A DNA stretch of 52,347 nt from Clostridia bacterium (GCA_017938645.1 JAGBBE010000088.1:1-52347), one strand, 5' to 3'; positions 41,149 to 50,554 are shown, counted from the first letter of the stretch. A program made the numbers and translations. The notes: generated from the letters alone by a model not told the origin.

Positions 41149-42084
41149 TCATTTCTGAACAGTTTGCGCTTTGCGGGCGGACAGTTTGTTCAGCGCACGG
41201 AAACTCAGAGGCCAGATACAGCCAGCGAAGAGCGTAATGCAGAAATAGCGAATACCGTTGCCCAGATCGTGAGTACCGAGGATGGCACGCAGCGGAATTT
41301 TCATGCCTTCCTTGATGCCCATCAGCAGAGCAAGACCCACTACAGCCTTGATGACTTGCACATACCATACAGCTTTCGTTTCAAAGCGGATGAAGCGGCG
41401 TTCGATTTCGAAAGCAACCAGCAGGCCCAGCAGAGCGCCCAGGGTGGTGTATGCCTGTTTCAGGCCATGAGCCAGATTTTCGGCATCCACATCCGCCGGG
41501 AAGGGATAAAAGGAAACAAAGGCAAGGTTGGCAGCAGCAATCAGCACCAGGATGCACAACAGGCCGCGCATCAGACGTTCGTTTTCCGTAACCTTATGCA
41601 TCAGCGGATACAGCACAAGTACCAGCACCGCAGCCATCAGCAATGCTACGCCCACATCCAGAGGCGTATGAACACCCAGATACAGGCGGGAGAAAGCGAT
41701 CACCAGCGCCAGAACAATACCCACAACGCGAATCCATCCCTGATGCCAACGAGCGATACCGCCATACAGGCCAGCAGCCATCTGCGTATGACCGCTGGGG
41801 AAGGAATAGCCGGTTGCTTCCGCGCGAGCACTTTCCACAATAACGAATGTTTCATCCAATACCCAAGGACGAGGAATTCGGCACAACAGTTTCATAAACT
41901 GGTTCAGAACAGTGCCGATCAAACCAGTCGTCAGCAGAAAATAACCTTCCCGCTTGTTGATGCACCAGAAAATCAAAATGCCCAAGACAATAAAAACAGT
42001 TTCTTCGCCCAGATGCGTGATCGTGCCGAGCACACCATCCATAAAGGGTGTGCGCATCTCCTGCAGCCATTTCAAAAACGCCAT
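41149..42084 (-). CDS. PAP2-superfamily membrane phosphatase
   Basis: A 311-residue polytopic protein of the type-2 phosphatidic acid phosphatase family. I start at ATG 42084, seven bases after AGGAGG. The three signature motifs are intact: KLLCRIPRP, PSGH and SRLYLGVHTPLD, giving an active site on the outer face. Members act on lipid phosphates such as undecaprenyl pyrophosphate or phosphatidate. The protein extends ~130 residues beyond motif 3 with about four more helices. It lacks the GTAACG repeat; its promoter is not clear. Confidence 0.92.
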   Translation of the reverse strand: MAFLKWLQEMRTPFMDGVLGTITHLGEETVFIVLGILIFWCINKREGYFLLTTGLIGTVLNQFMKLLCRIPRPWVLDETFVIVESARAEATGYSFPSGHTQMAAGLYGGIARWHQGWIRVVGIVLALVIAFSRLYLGVHTPLDVGVALLMAAVLVLVLYPLMHKVTENERLMRGLLCILVLIAAANLAFVSFYPFPADVDAENLAHGLKQAYTTLGALLGLLVAFEIERRFIRFETKAVWYVQVIKAVVGLALLMGIKEGMKIPLRAILGTHDLGNGIRYFCITLFAGCIWPLSFRALNKLSARKAQTVQK

Positions 42085-42238
42085 ATACAAACCTCCTGTA
42101 TATCAATATCTGTAAACGATTCTCCTTTTTGCGTGGTTCCTCCCATTGGCTTTCTTTCCCGTTTGCATGCGAGCGACAAGGAAAATGTTATTGTACTGTT
42201 GGGGGGGAACCAAATGTCTTTGTTAAAAGAGCAAGACG

Positions 42239-42261
42239 CGGCAGCTGCAAAGCAGCTGCCG
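42239..42261 (-). terminator. Terminator of the clostripain gene
   Basis: CGGCAGCTGC-AAA-GCAGCTGCCG, 10-bp perfect stem. On the minus strand a moderately T-rich stretch (TCTTGCTCTTTT) follows. The 150 bases between here and the PAP2 gene contain no gene that I can support. Confidence 0.65.
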
Positions 42262-42287
42262 TGGCCCTTGGTAACCCAGACATTTAA

Positions 42288-44465
42288 TTAAGCATAGTAA
42301 CCGAAGAGTTCCAGAAGCATTTTCAGCATTTCATAGCTCTCGTAATCGTAGGTAGCCTTTTCGCCGTCCCATTCGAAGGTCATGTACACCGTGGAACTCC
42401 GGTTGCCAAACACGTCGGTAACGACGAACTCGTAAGCGTAAGTGCCATTGGGCAGAGGCTTCTCCTCGATGACCAGATCCTCAGACAGAACGATGTCGCC
42501 CAGCGTGATCTGACCCTGAGTTTCGCCAAACAGAGGATCAATACCAGTAGCCAGAACGGCGAACTTCTGACCATACAGGTCTTCAATATCCTGTACGTCA
42601 CGGGAAGCCAGGCCGATGTTGGAAGAGGTCTCGTTCCAAACGCCGTAGATAACGTACTCGCCGGCATAAGGATCCTTTGCAGTCTCGGTAAGGGCTTCCT
42701 CTGCCGCTTCCTCTGCAGCTTCCTCTGCAGCTTCCTGAGCCTTTTCAGAAGCAGTCTGGTACATGTTGTCAAACACAGAGGTCAGGGGCTTGTCGTATTC
42801 ATAGCCAACGCGCAGCATCAGCTTATTATAGCCCAGAGAAGGATTGTCCTCATCCATCAGAGTGCCGATCGGCACGTTGTACAGCGTATAGCTGCTGGTG
42901 GAATTGACCATTTCAATCTGAAGGGGCGTATTGTTGATCATGGGCCAGGTACCGTCGAACTTATCCCAGAAGGTACCTTCGTTCCAGTCGCCGTCAACAT
43001 CATCATCCAGGCCGAGGGTTACCCAGCCGCTGGGAACCTTGTCGCTCTCCATGTACAAACGGTAATCCACACGGGCAACGGCTTCCTTGGCATTGGTGAT
43101 ATTCATCTGCAGGTGACCGTCGGAGTTCACCTGAACCGCTTTCTCTACAATGTAATCCGCACGGGAGATATCGGGCAGACGTTCCACCTGCTCATATACC
43201 CAGTCCGGAGCAGTCCAGCCCATGTTGATGGCATCCAGGAAAGCCAGATAGTGGGGATTCTTGCAGTTGCGGGCAAAATGGTCCAGTTCGGTCAGCGAGG
43301 CATTGGGACGATACCAGAAGGACAGACCGTGAGAATAGCTGTGCAGCAGGCCCTTCACGTCATGCAAAACTGCATCGTTCACGGCTTCAATCACAGCGCC
43401 TACGGTTTCCACAGGCAGGCCGTAGCGTACGGCGCGGGTGGCAAAATCCTGCAGGTCAATCATTTCAGAAGCTTGGAAGCTTTCGGCATTCTGGGTCAGA
43501 TAGGTAAAGCGGCCAAACGCAACGGGATCCGCCAGCAGCTTGCCCACTTCGGCAAACATGTTCTCAAAAGCCGCCACAACGGGATCCAGCTTCTTCAGAT
43601 CGATGGTAGAGAAGGTCAGCGTTTTGCTAAAATAATCGCTGTTGAGTTCAGCGTACTTCTGCTGAACAGCATCGCATACGATCTTGCCGAACTGACGACC
43701 ATCCACATAGGGATAATCGTACAGATACTGCAGCCACTGCTGATAATCAGTGCCCTGACCGGGAACCGTTTCCTCAGAGGCGATCAGGTAGTTGGCATAG
43801 GGCTGCACAGCCTGAGCGGTTTCCAGAGAAGCCATCAGACAGGTGTCCAGCAGAATGGCTTCCATATGAACGCCAGAATTGGCAAGACCCTTGCCGAAAT
43901 CCTGCAGAGACATGATGGAAGAATTGTGCAGTTCATCAGCAATCAGGCCAGTGTTGCTTCCGCCGCCGTGATCCCACATCACCAGCAGATACTTTTCGGC
44001 AGGATAGTTCTCGGCGCCCCACTGCACAAAGTCAGTCAGAGTGCGGTAATCGGCCATGTTAGCCAAAGGCTGTTCATCAACCATCTGGTAGCCTTCCTTG
44101 CCGAAGGTCCAGCGCTGCAGCTTATCGGTTGCAATCTTCAGACCGAGGTACTCTTCAGCCTGCCACTTGCGGGTGCCGCCGGTTTCGATAACAACGTTGA
44201 CGTTATCGCTGGGAATGGTCTCGGCAATTTCAACCAGGTTGATCGTTGCCATAGCGCCAGTGGTTTCCAGATCGGTACCGCAAAGGTATACCAATACAGT
44301 CCAGTCTTTCTGTTCAGCAACAGCAGCAGCTTCTTCGGTTGCAGCAGCTTCAGTCTCAACAGCTTCAGTCTCAACAGCTTCGGTTTCCACAGTCTCAGCC
44401 ACGGCCAAAGACATAGTGCTGAGCAGCATGAGCATAGCCATGAGCAGAGCAATCAGTTTCTTCAT
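42288..44465 (-). CDS. Secreted clostripain-family (C11) cysteine peptidase
   Basis: A 725-residue exported protein; ATG 44465 after GGAGGGG. Signal peptide KKLIALLMAMLMLLSTMSLAVAE, followed by a short Glu/Ala repeat (VETEA three times). Catalytic His166 in MWDHGGG and Cys209 in LLDTCLMAS, embedded in the C11 core (DWTVLVYLCGTDLE near residue 50, FSTIDLKKLDPV, SYSHGLSFWYRP). C11 enzymes cleave after basic residues and often self-activate. The C-terminal ~250 residues form beta-rich domains separated by an EAAEEAAEEA helix. Single gene with its own GTAACG-repeat promoter. Confidence 0.92.
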   Translation of the reverse strand: MKKLIALLMAMLMLLSTMSLAVAETVETEAVETEAVETEAAATEEAAAVAEQKDWTVLVYLCGTDLETTGAMATINLVEIAETIPSDNVNVVIETGGTRKWQAEEYLGLKIATDKLQRWTFGKEGYQMVDEQPLANMADYRTLTDFVQWGAENYPAEKYLLVMWDHGGGSNTGLIADELHNSSIMSLQDFGKGLANSGVHMEAILLDTCLMASLETAQAVQPYANYLIASEETVPGQGTDYQQWLQYLYDYPYVDGRQFGKIVCDAVQQKYAELNSDYFSKTLTFSTIDLKKLDPVVAAFENMFAEVGKLLADPVAFGRFTYLTQNAESFQASEMIDLQDFATRAVRYGLPVETVGAVIEAVNDAVLHDVKGLLHSYSHGLSFWYRPNASLTELDHFARNCKNPHYLAFLDAINMGWTAPDWVYEQVERLPDISRADYIVEKAVQVNSDGHLQMNITNAKEAVARVDYRLYMESDKVPSGWVTLGLDDDVDGDWNEGTFWDKFDGTWPMINNTPLQIEMVNSTSSYTLYNVPIGTLMDEDNPSLGYNKLMLRVGYEYDKPLTSVFDNMYQTASEKAQEAAEEAAEEAAEEALTETAKDPYAGEYVIYGVWNETSSNIGLASRDVQDIEDLYGQKFAVLATGIDPLFGETQGQITLGDIVLSEDLVIEEKPLPNGTYAYEFVVTDVFGNRSSTVYMTFEWDGEKATYDYESYEMLKMLLELFGYYA

Positions 44466-44533
44466 GTTTTCCCCTCCAAAACTAAGCTTTTTCTCTGTGC
44501 GCACAAAATCTTGCGTTAGCACACAGCCTTTTG

Positions 44534-44566
44534 AGCATAAACCATGTGCTGTAACAGAACCGTTAC
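44534..44566 (-). promoter_or_regulatory. Operator-promoter site 7 for clostripain
   Basis: Minus strand: GTAACG (44566-44561), 5 bp, GTTACA (44555-44550), 10 bp, TATGCT (44539-44534). Proximal half-site has two mismatches. Confidence 0.75.
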
Positions 44567-44603
44567 ACCAAATGATTTTTTGAAAACTATTTTTCTGAAA
44601 AAC

Positions 44604-44630
44604 AAACCCACCACAATGCGTGATGGGTTT
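44604..44630 (-). terminator. Terminator of the C1 peptidase operon
   Basis: AAACCCATCAC / GTGGTGGGTTT on the minus strand, one mismatch pair, then GTTTTTC. Confidence 0.75.
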
Positions 44631-44660
44631 TAGGTTGAGGTTATGCCATCAGCATACCAC

Positions 44661-44906
44661 TCAAAGAGTGCCCAGCAGCCAAACAATGGCCAGAATGATA
44701 TCCAGAATCGCCATTTTGGTGTTGTTTTTCCAGTTCAGCACGCCTTCAATCAAGAAGAGGGCAGAAATCATGTATGTGCCAATTTTGTTCTTCCACACTC
44801 CGGTCAGATCCAGAACGACAAACACAAACGCAAGCGCTGCAACAGCGCAAAGGGCAATGAACTTTTTCTTCTCAGCAGGGGTCATTTCGCTCCACTTTTT
44901 GTTCAT
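44661..44906 (-). CDS. Small membrane protein of unknown function
   Basis: An 81-residue protein; ATG 44906 after GGAGAG. Cytosolic basic start (NKKWSEMTPAEKKK), then three hydrophobic stretches (about 16-34, 42-58, 63-80). No family recognised. It is 50 nt downstream of the papain-like peptidase gene and shares its terminator, so cotranscription is likely. Confidence 0.75.
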   Translation of the reverse strand: MNKKWSEMTPAEKKKFIALCAVAALAFVFVVLDLTGVWKNKIGTYMISALFLIEGVLNWKNNTKMAILDIILAIVWLLGTL

Positions 44907-44956
44907 GGGTATCTCTCCTTTATTTCATTTGGTTTCGTTTTGCAGGAAACCATTGT

Positions 44957-47185
44957 TTACTGTTCGATCAGCGCATAGCTGCAATCGCTGCACTGGTTCA
45001 TCTTCACACCGTTGAAGGAGACGCTCTGGTCAAAGCTGTGCATGCCTTCCACTTCATCCAGCATGTAGGAATACACCTTGATGCCGGGGTTGTCGTAGCT
45101 CATGTAGGTGGCAGCAATGTTTTCCTCCTGCAGCTTGCCAATCACATCGGCCCAGTCGTGCCACTGTCCCTCCGCCAGCACCCAGCTTTCGCCCTTGTTG
45201 ATGCGGCCTTCGGCATAGGTAGTCAGCTGAGACAGATCATGCGCAAAGAAATTGAAAGTTTCCAGATACTTTCTGTTGGCAGAGCTGGAATAAGGAACGG
45301 AATACAGGGTGCCTTCGTTGTCAGACACGCGCTGGGTAATGACCACGCCGATCTTGGCATCCTTGGGGATGATGAAGTCGTGATTGAGCTGGATGCGGTG
45401 ATAGCCGCCGTACAGGTGGGTGGTGACCACACGGTCCAGCAGCACGCCATCCACAGGCAGGGTAGCGCCTTCATTAAGAAGGTAGACGTCCGCCGTCACT
45501 TCGGCATTCAGATCCGCCGTCAGAACGCTGATGTAGCGAAGCACGGTATCGCTGGGCGCGCCATCGAAAATGCTGCCATAGCTCACAGCGTTCTTCATAC
45601 GGGCCGGCATATAGGCGACGGTGGGCATATAGTCCAGCGCGGACAGGTTGACCTGCCTGGGGGTTTCGGCAGGATACTGGGTTACAAAGTCAAAGCTTTC
45701 GGGAGCCATAATGGTCTTGTCATAGTAAGACAGGTAGAAACATCCCTCGTTGCCATAATCAGCGCCCCAGCTGTTGCGCACAATCCACGCGCCGTCTGCC
45801 GGAGGCAGGTGGCCTTCAAGGAAGTTGGAAGCCGGATAATGATCGTCCCAGCCGATGATGGTAACGGCATGGTTGGCCGCAGCCTGCGTGGTGCTGGTGT
45901 ACTGGGCATAGGTATCCGTATTCACATACTTGAGCTCGCTGGCTTCCGCAATCTGTTCCATTTCAGCCAGGTAGGCTTCATAGTCAAAGCCCAGCTCAGC
46001 CGCCTTTGCGCGCTTTTCCGCTTCCAGCGCTTCAGCCTCGGCCTGAGAGGCTTCAGCTTCCGCTTCGGCACTGACTTCGGCTTCGGTTTCGGCTTCCTCC
46101 GGCGGCGCATAGAACTTTGCGACCTCTTCAGCGATTTCCTCAACCGTCATTTGAGCCGTCACTTCATTCACTTCTTCCATCGGCATGCCGCCCTGTGCCA
46201 GCAGAATCTGAACCAGCAGAAGCTTCGCGCTGGGGAGCATGTCGGTTTCGTGCTCTCCCATCATATGATAGGTAAAGAAGCTGTCAAAAGCCTCATCTTC
46301 AAAGACGAAGCCACCCAGCCTGTACAGATCGCGCAGCGTGTTCTTGCGTGCATTGGGATCCATGCTGGTATCAGCATGATAGGCAATGGTCACCGCGCGG
46401 CCATTGAGCACTTCGCGCTTGATGGTATAGGTACCATAGGGATTGTACACGTAGTTGCCCTCTGCATCCCTGGCAGCGGGGCTGGGCAGGATGGAGCTGT
46501 TTTCCAGTTCCATGCCAATCGCAAAGCGGGCTTCTTCGGGCAGAGACCAGTCCTCAGCGGTGGAATGGGAGCCGTCCGCCGCCAGATAGGGGTACATTTC
46601 TTCCGTCACAGGGCCGGTACCGGAAGAAAAGAGCGAGGAACCGTAGGCCATAAAACCGCCGCTGTTATAACGTGCGTTGGGGCCTTCCGTTTCTTCTTTC
46701 ATACTATAGATACCTTCACCGGCCTGATCTTCCAGACCGTGGAAAGGATATTCACCTTCGGGATATCCCTCCAGCGCAGGCAGGTGACTGTTGCCAAACC
46801 AGGCCAGATGCTTTTCAGAAAGGTTCATCTCCTTACCAGCCTTTTCAGCGTATTGTTCCGTCGTCAGGCCCAGCTCGGACAGAATGCTGATCTCACTTGC
46901 GCCAATGATGGCAAACCCCCAGCAGGTACCCCAGTTTTCCTGAGAGCGCACAGCAGGCACATAGCCCTGATCGCGCAGGTCGAACGAATCTGGCATGCGG
47001 GAAAAATCAGCAGGCATCACAACAGAGCTGTACATGTCCAGATCAGAACCGCCAAGCTCCACATTCTTTGCAGCCGCGTCTGCCATTGAGGCAAGCAGCG
47101 CATCCATTGTGTTCTCCTGCGCCACAGCAGATGAGGCAGACAATATGACCAATGCGCAAATTGCTGCAAACCATTTTTTCAGCAT
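44957..47185 (-). CDS. Secreted papain-like (C1A) cysteine peptidase with Glu/Ala-rich insert
   Basis: A 742-residue exported peptidase; ATG 47185 with GGAGGG before it. Signal peptide KKWFAAICALVILSASSAVA. The papain core is split: DLRDQGYVPAVRSQ-ENWGTCWGFA with catalytic C88, then NHAVTIIGWDDH with H439 and WIVRNSWGADYGNEGCFYLSY with N471. Papain has ~130 residues between Cys and His; here ~350, including a strongly acidic Glu/Ala-rich helical stretch (about residues 345-400). A beta-rich domain (~170 residues, GYHRIQLNHDFIIPK) follows. The last segment MNQCSDCSYALIEQ has a CxxC. Confidence 0.92.
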   Translation of the reverse strand: MLKKWFAAICALVILSASSAVAQENTMDALLASMADAAAKNVELGGSDLDMYSSVVMPADFSRMPDSFDLRDQGYVPAVRSQENWGTCWGFAIIGASEISILSELGLTTEQYAEKAGKEMNLSEKHLAWFGNSHLPALEGYPEGEYPFHGLEDQAGEGIYSMKEETEGPNARYNSGGFMAYGSSLFSSGTGPVTEEMYPYLAADGSHSTAEDWSLPEEARFAIGMELENSSILPSPAARDAEGNYVYNPYGTYTIKREVLNGRAVTIAYHADTSMDPNARKNTLRDLYRLGGFVFEDEAFDSFFTYHMMGEHETDMLPSAKLLLVQILLAQGGMPMEEVNEVTAQMTVEEIAEEVAKFYAPPEEAETEAEVSAEAEAEASQAEAEALEAEKRAKAAELGFDYEAYLAEMEQIAEASELKYVNTDTYAQYTSTTQAAANHAVTIIGWDDHYPASNFLEGHLPPADGAWIVRNSWGADYGNEGCFYLSYYDKTIMAPESFDFVTQYPAETPRQVNLSALDYMPTVAYMPARMKNAVSYGSIFDGAPSDTVLRYISVLTADLNAEVTADVYLLNEGATLPVDGVLLDRVVTTHLYGGYHRIQLNHDFIIPKDAKIGVVITQRVSDNEGTLYSVPYSSSANRKYLETFNFFAHDLSQLTTYAEGRINKGESWVLAEGQWHDWADVIGKLQEENIAATYMSYDNPGIKVYSYMLDEVEGMHSFDQSVSFNGVKMNQCSDCSYALIEQ

Positions 47186-47239
47186 CGTTTCACCCTCCAC
47201 ATTGTTTTTTCATTTAGGAATATACATAGTTCCTTTGTT

Positions 47240-47272
47240 ATCATAAATCTTCAAGCGTTTCAAAAGCGTTAC
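47240..47272 (-). promoter_or_regulatory. Operator-promoter site 8 for the C1 peptidase
   Basis: Minus strand: GTAACG (47272-47267), 5 bp, GAAACG (47261-47256), 10 bp, TATGAT (47245-47240). One mismatch in the proximal half. Confidence 0.77.
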
Positions 47273-47283
47273 ATTTGTCCCAC

Positions 47284-47320
47284 TTCGAAAAAAAGAAGCC
47301 GTCCTTGTACAGGGACGGCT
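47284..47320 (-). terminator. Terminator of the phosphatase/nucleotidase operon
   Basis: AGCCGTCC / GGACGGCT stem with an 8-nt loop; on the minus strand TTCTTTTTTTCG follows. The ~150 bases between it and the nucleotidase stop contain no gene that I can support. Confidence 0.85.
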
Positions 47321-47480
47321 CATCAGCATCATCGTTTGCTTAAGAATGCAGACTGTATCGAATCGTTTTTGCACACTGCTTGCATCCTGTATAGTGTAAT
47401 CTTTTTCCCTGAAACCAATTTGTCTTTAATAAAACCTTCCAGTCAATTCTCAACATGGAATTCACGTTTTCCAATGCGCT

Positions 47481-49107
47481 TTACTCGCCCGTGGAAAATG
47501 TAATATTGGGCGTTGTATCCTGATATTGCTGGCCGACTACTCCATTGAGCATTTCCACAATGTACCATTCAACCACTTCCACATCAAGGATACCATCGTC
47601 CCGAAGGATTCGTGCATTTTCAAACATCGTCATACCGCTTCCGCAATCAAGAAGGAAGTAATTTGATGCCGCAATTGTGTAGGTTCCATCCAGATCAAGC
47701 GGTTCATAGGTTCCTTTTTCCTGGTTGTATACCTTTACATCGTACACCCGGTACTCCCCCTGCAACCTCCAGGAATTCCTCTTGTTCGTTGACCATAACG
47801 GATGTGGGAATACTTGTGTTTACCGAAAATGTGATTCCGGAAAGGTGCGGAAAGCTTCCGTCTTCTGCAGGCCAGGCCATCACGGTCATTTCCAGCATAT
47901 CCTTCATTGTTTGACCGCTGATTTCTGCCACCACAACCGTGTTGTTGAACGGCATTACATTCAGCAAAGTGTTGATGGTAATATCGCCGCGTGGAATATC
48001 CGCCCGGATGCCACCGCCATTCATATATCCAACATCTGCATCTGCGTAATAACGCATCGCATCAGCGCACAAATCGCCAAGGTTGGTTTCTGTGTTTCGC
48101 ACAAGGCGGTTGCCATCTGCATCCTTCGTGATCAGATCCACTTCGCTGAAAGCCAGCTTGTGCTCCGCCAGCGTGTAAAGATCCGAGTTGATTTGTGAAA
48201 GATACGCATCGACTGCGGGATCCGTCGCCTGACAGTCCTCTGTTTGAATCAGCTCAGTCGTAAATGTATTGCCGGAAATGGTCAGCATGCCGATATACTC
48301 AAATTTCGTACCGGTGGAACTCAAAAGAACCTCATTGCCGCCTTTGTCGATGATCTCTATTCCCTCTATCACGCTGTGGGAATGTGCATCAAGGACCACA
48401 TCCAGTCCATCTGTATTTTGAATCAGGGTCTCAACGTCTTCCATGTCGCCGTATATTTCATCTTCTGCATATCCAATATGGGAAACTGCAATGATGTAAT
48501 CGGCGCCCTCCGCTTTTGCTGCGTCAATATTTGTCTGAACGACCTCATACAAATCGGTGGCATGAAAGGTATAGGCAAAATTCCCTTCGCTATCCTTAAA
48601 CTGTGCCGGAGAAGATGACGTGATGGTAGACGGTGTTGTTATTCCGATATAGGCGATGTCCACATCGCCATAGGAAACAATGGAATACGGCTTGAAATAG
48701 GATCCCGCCTCGCCGATTCTTTGGAAATTACAGCAAACAGGCGCGGTATCCATCATGCCAATGAGTTCTTCAAGTCTCTCCATCCGATAATCAAACTCAT
48801 GATTTCCCAGTGCTACGGCATCGTAGCCGACAAGGTTCATGAGATTTACGATATACTCACCTTTGGAGATCACCCCCAGGCTGCTTCCCTGAATGTAGTC
48901 GCCGCCGGATACCACACCGACATATGCATGGGTTTTCTGTAATTCCTTCTTCATCGCAGCGAGCTTTGAATAGCCCACTACTTCGCAATGCACATCGTTT
49001 TCATAAAGGATAATGATATCCTCCGTGTTGGTTGCTGCAAAACCCACTGCCGGGAATATGCCAAGCACAAAAACAAGACTCAATACAACGGAAATGATTT
49101 TCTTCAT
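47481..49107 (-). pseudogene. 5'-nucleotidase / cyclic phosphodiesterase, broken by a +1 frameshift
   Basis: The exported two-domain enzyme reads correctly from ATG 49107 (SD GGAGGAT, signal peptide KKIISVVLSLVFVLGIFP) to about 47760, then shifts. Metallophosphatase motifs: LYENDVHC, GGDYIQGS, GNHEFD, AVSHIG and DAHSHS; the C-terminal nucleotidase domain has TNLGDLCADAMRYYA and NGGGIRADI. At a run of five G (47756-47760) the frame passes to one that continues the family sequence (EYRVYDVKVYN ... TYTIAASNYFLLDCGSGM) to 47481. With four G the protein would be 541 residues. Either a sequencing error, a real mutation, or slippage. Cotranscribed with the acid phosphatase upstream. Confidence 0.88.
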
Positions 49108-49163
49108 TTTGATCCTCCTATAAGGTTCATTTCGTTCCTAAACAGTGCTTCAAACCCAATCGT

Positions 49164-50303
49164 TCAATCATAAATATCCCAAATATCGTTGCCCGGATTT
49201 GTGTAGTCGAACCTTTCAAACAGTTCTGAATACCCATACTGAGCAGCAAAATTCGCCGCGCTCCCATAGACTGCATTCGGGAAAACAATCCACTTTGATC
49301 CCCAGTTTTCAATATGGTCGATGGTCAATGCAACACGATCAATAGCATTTGCACTATCGCTGAAAATCTGGCTGATATCATTCAGGTCGTCACCCAGCAG
49401 CATGGCAATGTGATGGGCAGCAATATCGATCGTTTCGGGATAAGCACTTGACTCATGGGTGCGCTCGCCCGTCTTCAATACGCCGCCGTCAGCAATCATA
49501 TCGCGAATCCACGCTTTGCTTGATCCGTTCAGTTTCGTATCATTGACGATAAGCATCGCATCAGCGCAGTAATTGGCGGCGTTGGGATCATTGACGGGAA
49601 AGCCCAGTTTCGCCATGGAGGCCATGGTGATATCGTAGGTAGTCTTGCCAAAAACATCATAGGTGGAGGAGCCGATCACCGTGCCGTCTGCCTTCTTGTA
49701 TCCTTCCTGACCAGCATAGCCTTGCTCGCTGATCTTGTAGCCCTGATCATAACGATTGGTCACATAGAAAAGGGCGATACCATTGTTCACGCAATGATTA
49801 GTGAACGCAACTGCGCCGGGCAGCGCAGTACAGCCCTCACTCTGAACGAAATCTGTGAATGCTTTGTTGGTCCACTCGCCATTCTTGCCAAGAATGTTGG
49901 CCGTATAATGAACCCCATCCACCAGAGTGTCGTCAATATCGCAAACAACACACACTCTCTTGTCATCCAGATACAGCTTTTTCTGGCCGTTTTCCTCTAC
50001 CCAGCGGTAACCGTTCAGTTCGTTGTTAGCCAGATGAATCAAGGCGCTGACATTTTCCTCCGCAATATAGAAACTCTGCATCATAAGTGCGTGAGCTTCT
50101 GCGCTCATCTGCCATGCAGCAGAACCGACCATGTATTCATAGACCGGATTTGCTGCGTATCCAGTTTGCTCTGCCAGTTGTGCTGAAAGGGATTTTGCAC
50201 CAATCAGATATCCGGTACCCACGCCTGCCGAAGCGATCAAAACACATATCAACAGCACAGCGATGCGTCTGCGAATACATGTGGGGTTATTTTTTCGTTC
50301 CAT
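49164..50303 (-). CDS. HAD-type acid phosphatase, e(P4)/class B-like, membrane-anchored
   Basis: About 379 residues. ATG 50303 (MERKNN) or GTG 50315; neither has ideally spaced SD. Basic start, one N-terminal membrane helix (RIAVLLICVLIASAGVGTGYL), then an outside domain. HAD motif I is VVCDIDDTLVDGV (nucleophile D and acid/base D), motif II-like YVTNR, and motif IV LLGDDLNDIS. An AWQMSAEAHALMMQSFYIAEE segment is typical of the e(P4) acid phosphatase family, which removes phosphate from nucleotides and NMN outside the cell. Together with the 5'-nucleotidase this makes an external nucleotide-salvage pair. Promoter carries the GTAACG repeat. Confidence 0.88.
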   Translation of the reverse strand: MERKNNPTCIRRRIAVLLICVLIASAGVGTGYLIGAKSLSAQLAEQTGYAANPVYEYMVGSAAWQMSAEAHALMMQSFYIAEENVSALIHLANNELNGYRWVEENGQKKLYLDDKRVCVVCDIDDTLVDGVHYTANILGKNGEWTNKAFTDFVQSEGCTALPGAVAFTNHCVNNGIALFYVTNRYDQGYKISEQGYAGQEGYKKADGTVIGSSTYDVFGKTTYDITMASMAKLGFPVNDPNAANYCADAMLIVNDTKLNGSSKAWIRDMIADGGVLKTGERTHESSAYPETIDIAAHHIAMLLGDDLNDISQIFSDSANAIDRVALTIDHIENWGSKWIVFPNAVYGSAANFAAQYGYSELFERFDYTNPGNDIWDIYD

Positions 50304-50438
50304 GATCTGTTCCACGCCTTTCTTTCAACATTATCCAGCTATGAGAAGTTCCATTTATCAATCCCCTTTTGCAGACAGTTTCTACTATCCCCTACGGTTC
50401 GAAACTGCTTGCCATTGGCAACGGTAGCATTCAAAACA

Positions 50439-50471
50439 AACATAAACCATCCAGCGTTACAAAATCGTTAC
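50439..50471 (-). promoter_or_regulatory. Operator-promoter site 9 for the phosphatase/nucleotidase operon
   Basis: Minus strand: GTAACG (50471-50466), 5 bp, GTAACG (50460-50455), 10 bp, TATGTT (50444-50439). Both half-sites are perfect. The -10 is ~135 bp upstream of the start codon, giving the longest leader of the nine. Confidence 0.78.
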
Positions 50472-50554
50472 AACACAATAGTGGCAAGCAATGTCTGTGG
50501 GTACCCACACACGATATGCTCGTTGGTGGAAGCCTCCCCCAATCCCCGGTTGAT

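Noticed and set aside
42100..42160. A 21-codon peptide on the minus strand upstream of the PAP2 gene as a leader peptide
   Set aside because: No convincing ribosome binding site of its own and no attenuator hairpin; A-rich composition explains it.
42270..42275. Single GTAAC-like strings such as at 42.27 kb and inside coding regions
   Set aside because: No second half-site at 11 bp and no -10 at the right distance.
44340..44400. Short tandem DNA repeat as a possible CRISPR-like array
   Set aside because: Repeats are in-frame codons for VETEA in the clostripain, contiguous and without spacers.
45038..47089. A 683-codon open frame on the + strand
   Set aside because: Antisense to the papain-like peptidase, whose catalytic motifs are intact; no ribosome binding site.
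47481..47765. A separate 94-residue gene
   Set aside because: Its sequence is the missing C-terminal end of the 5'-nucleotidase and it has no start signal; the two frames are one broken gene.
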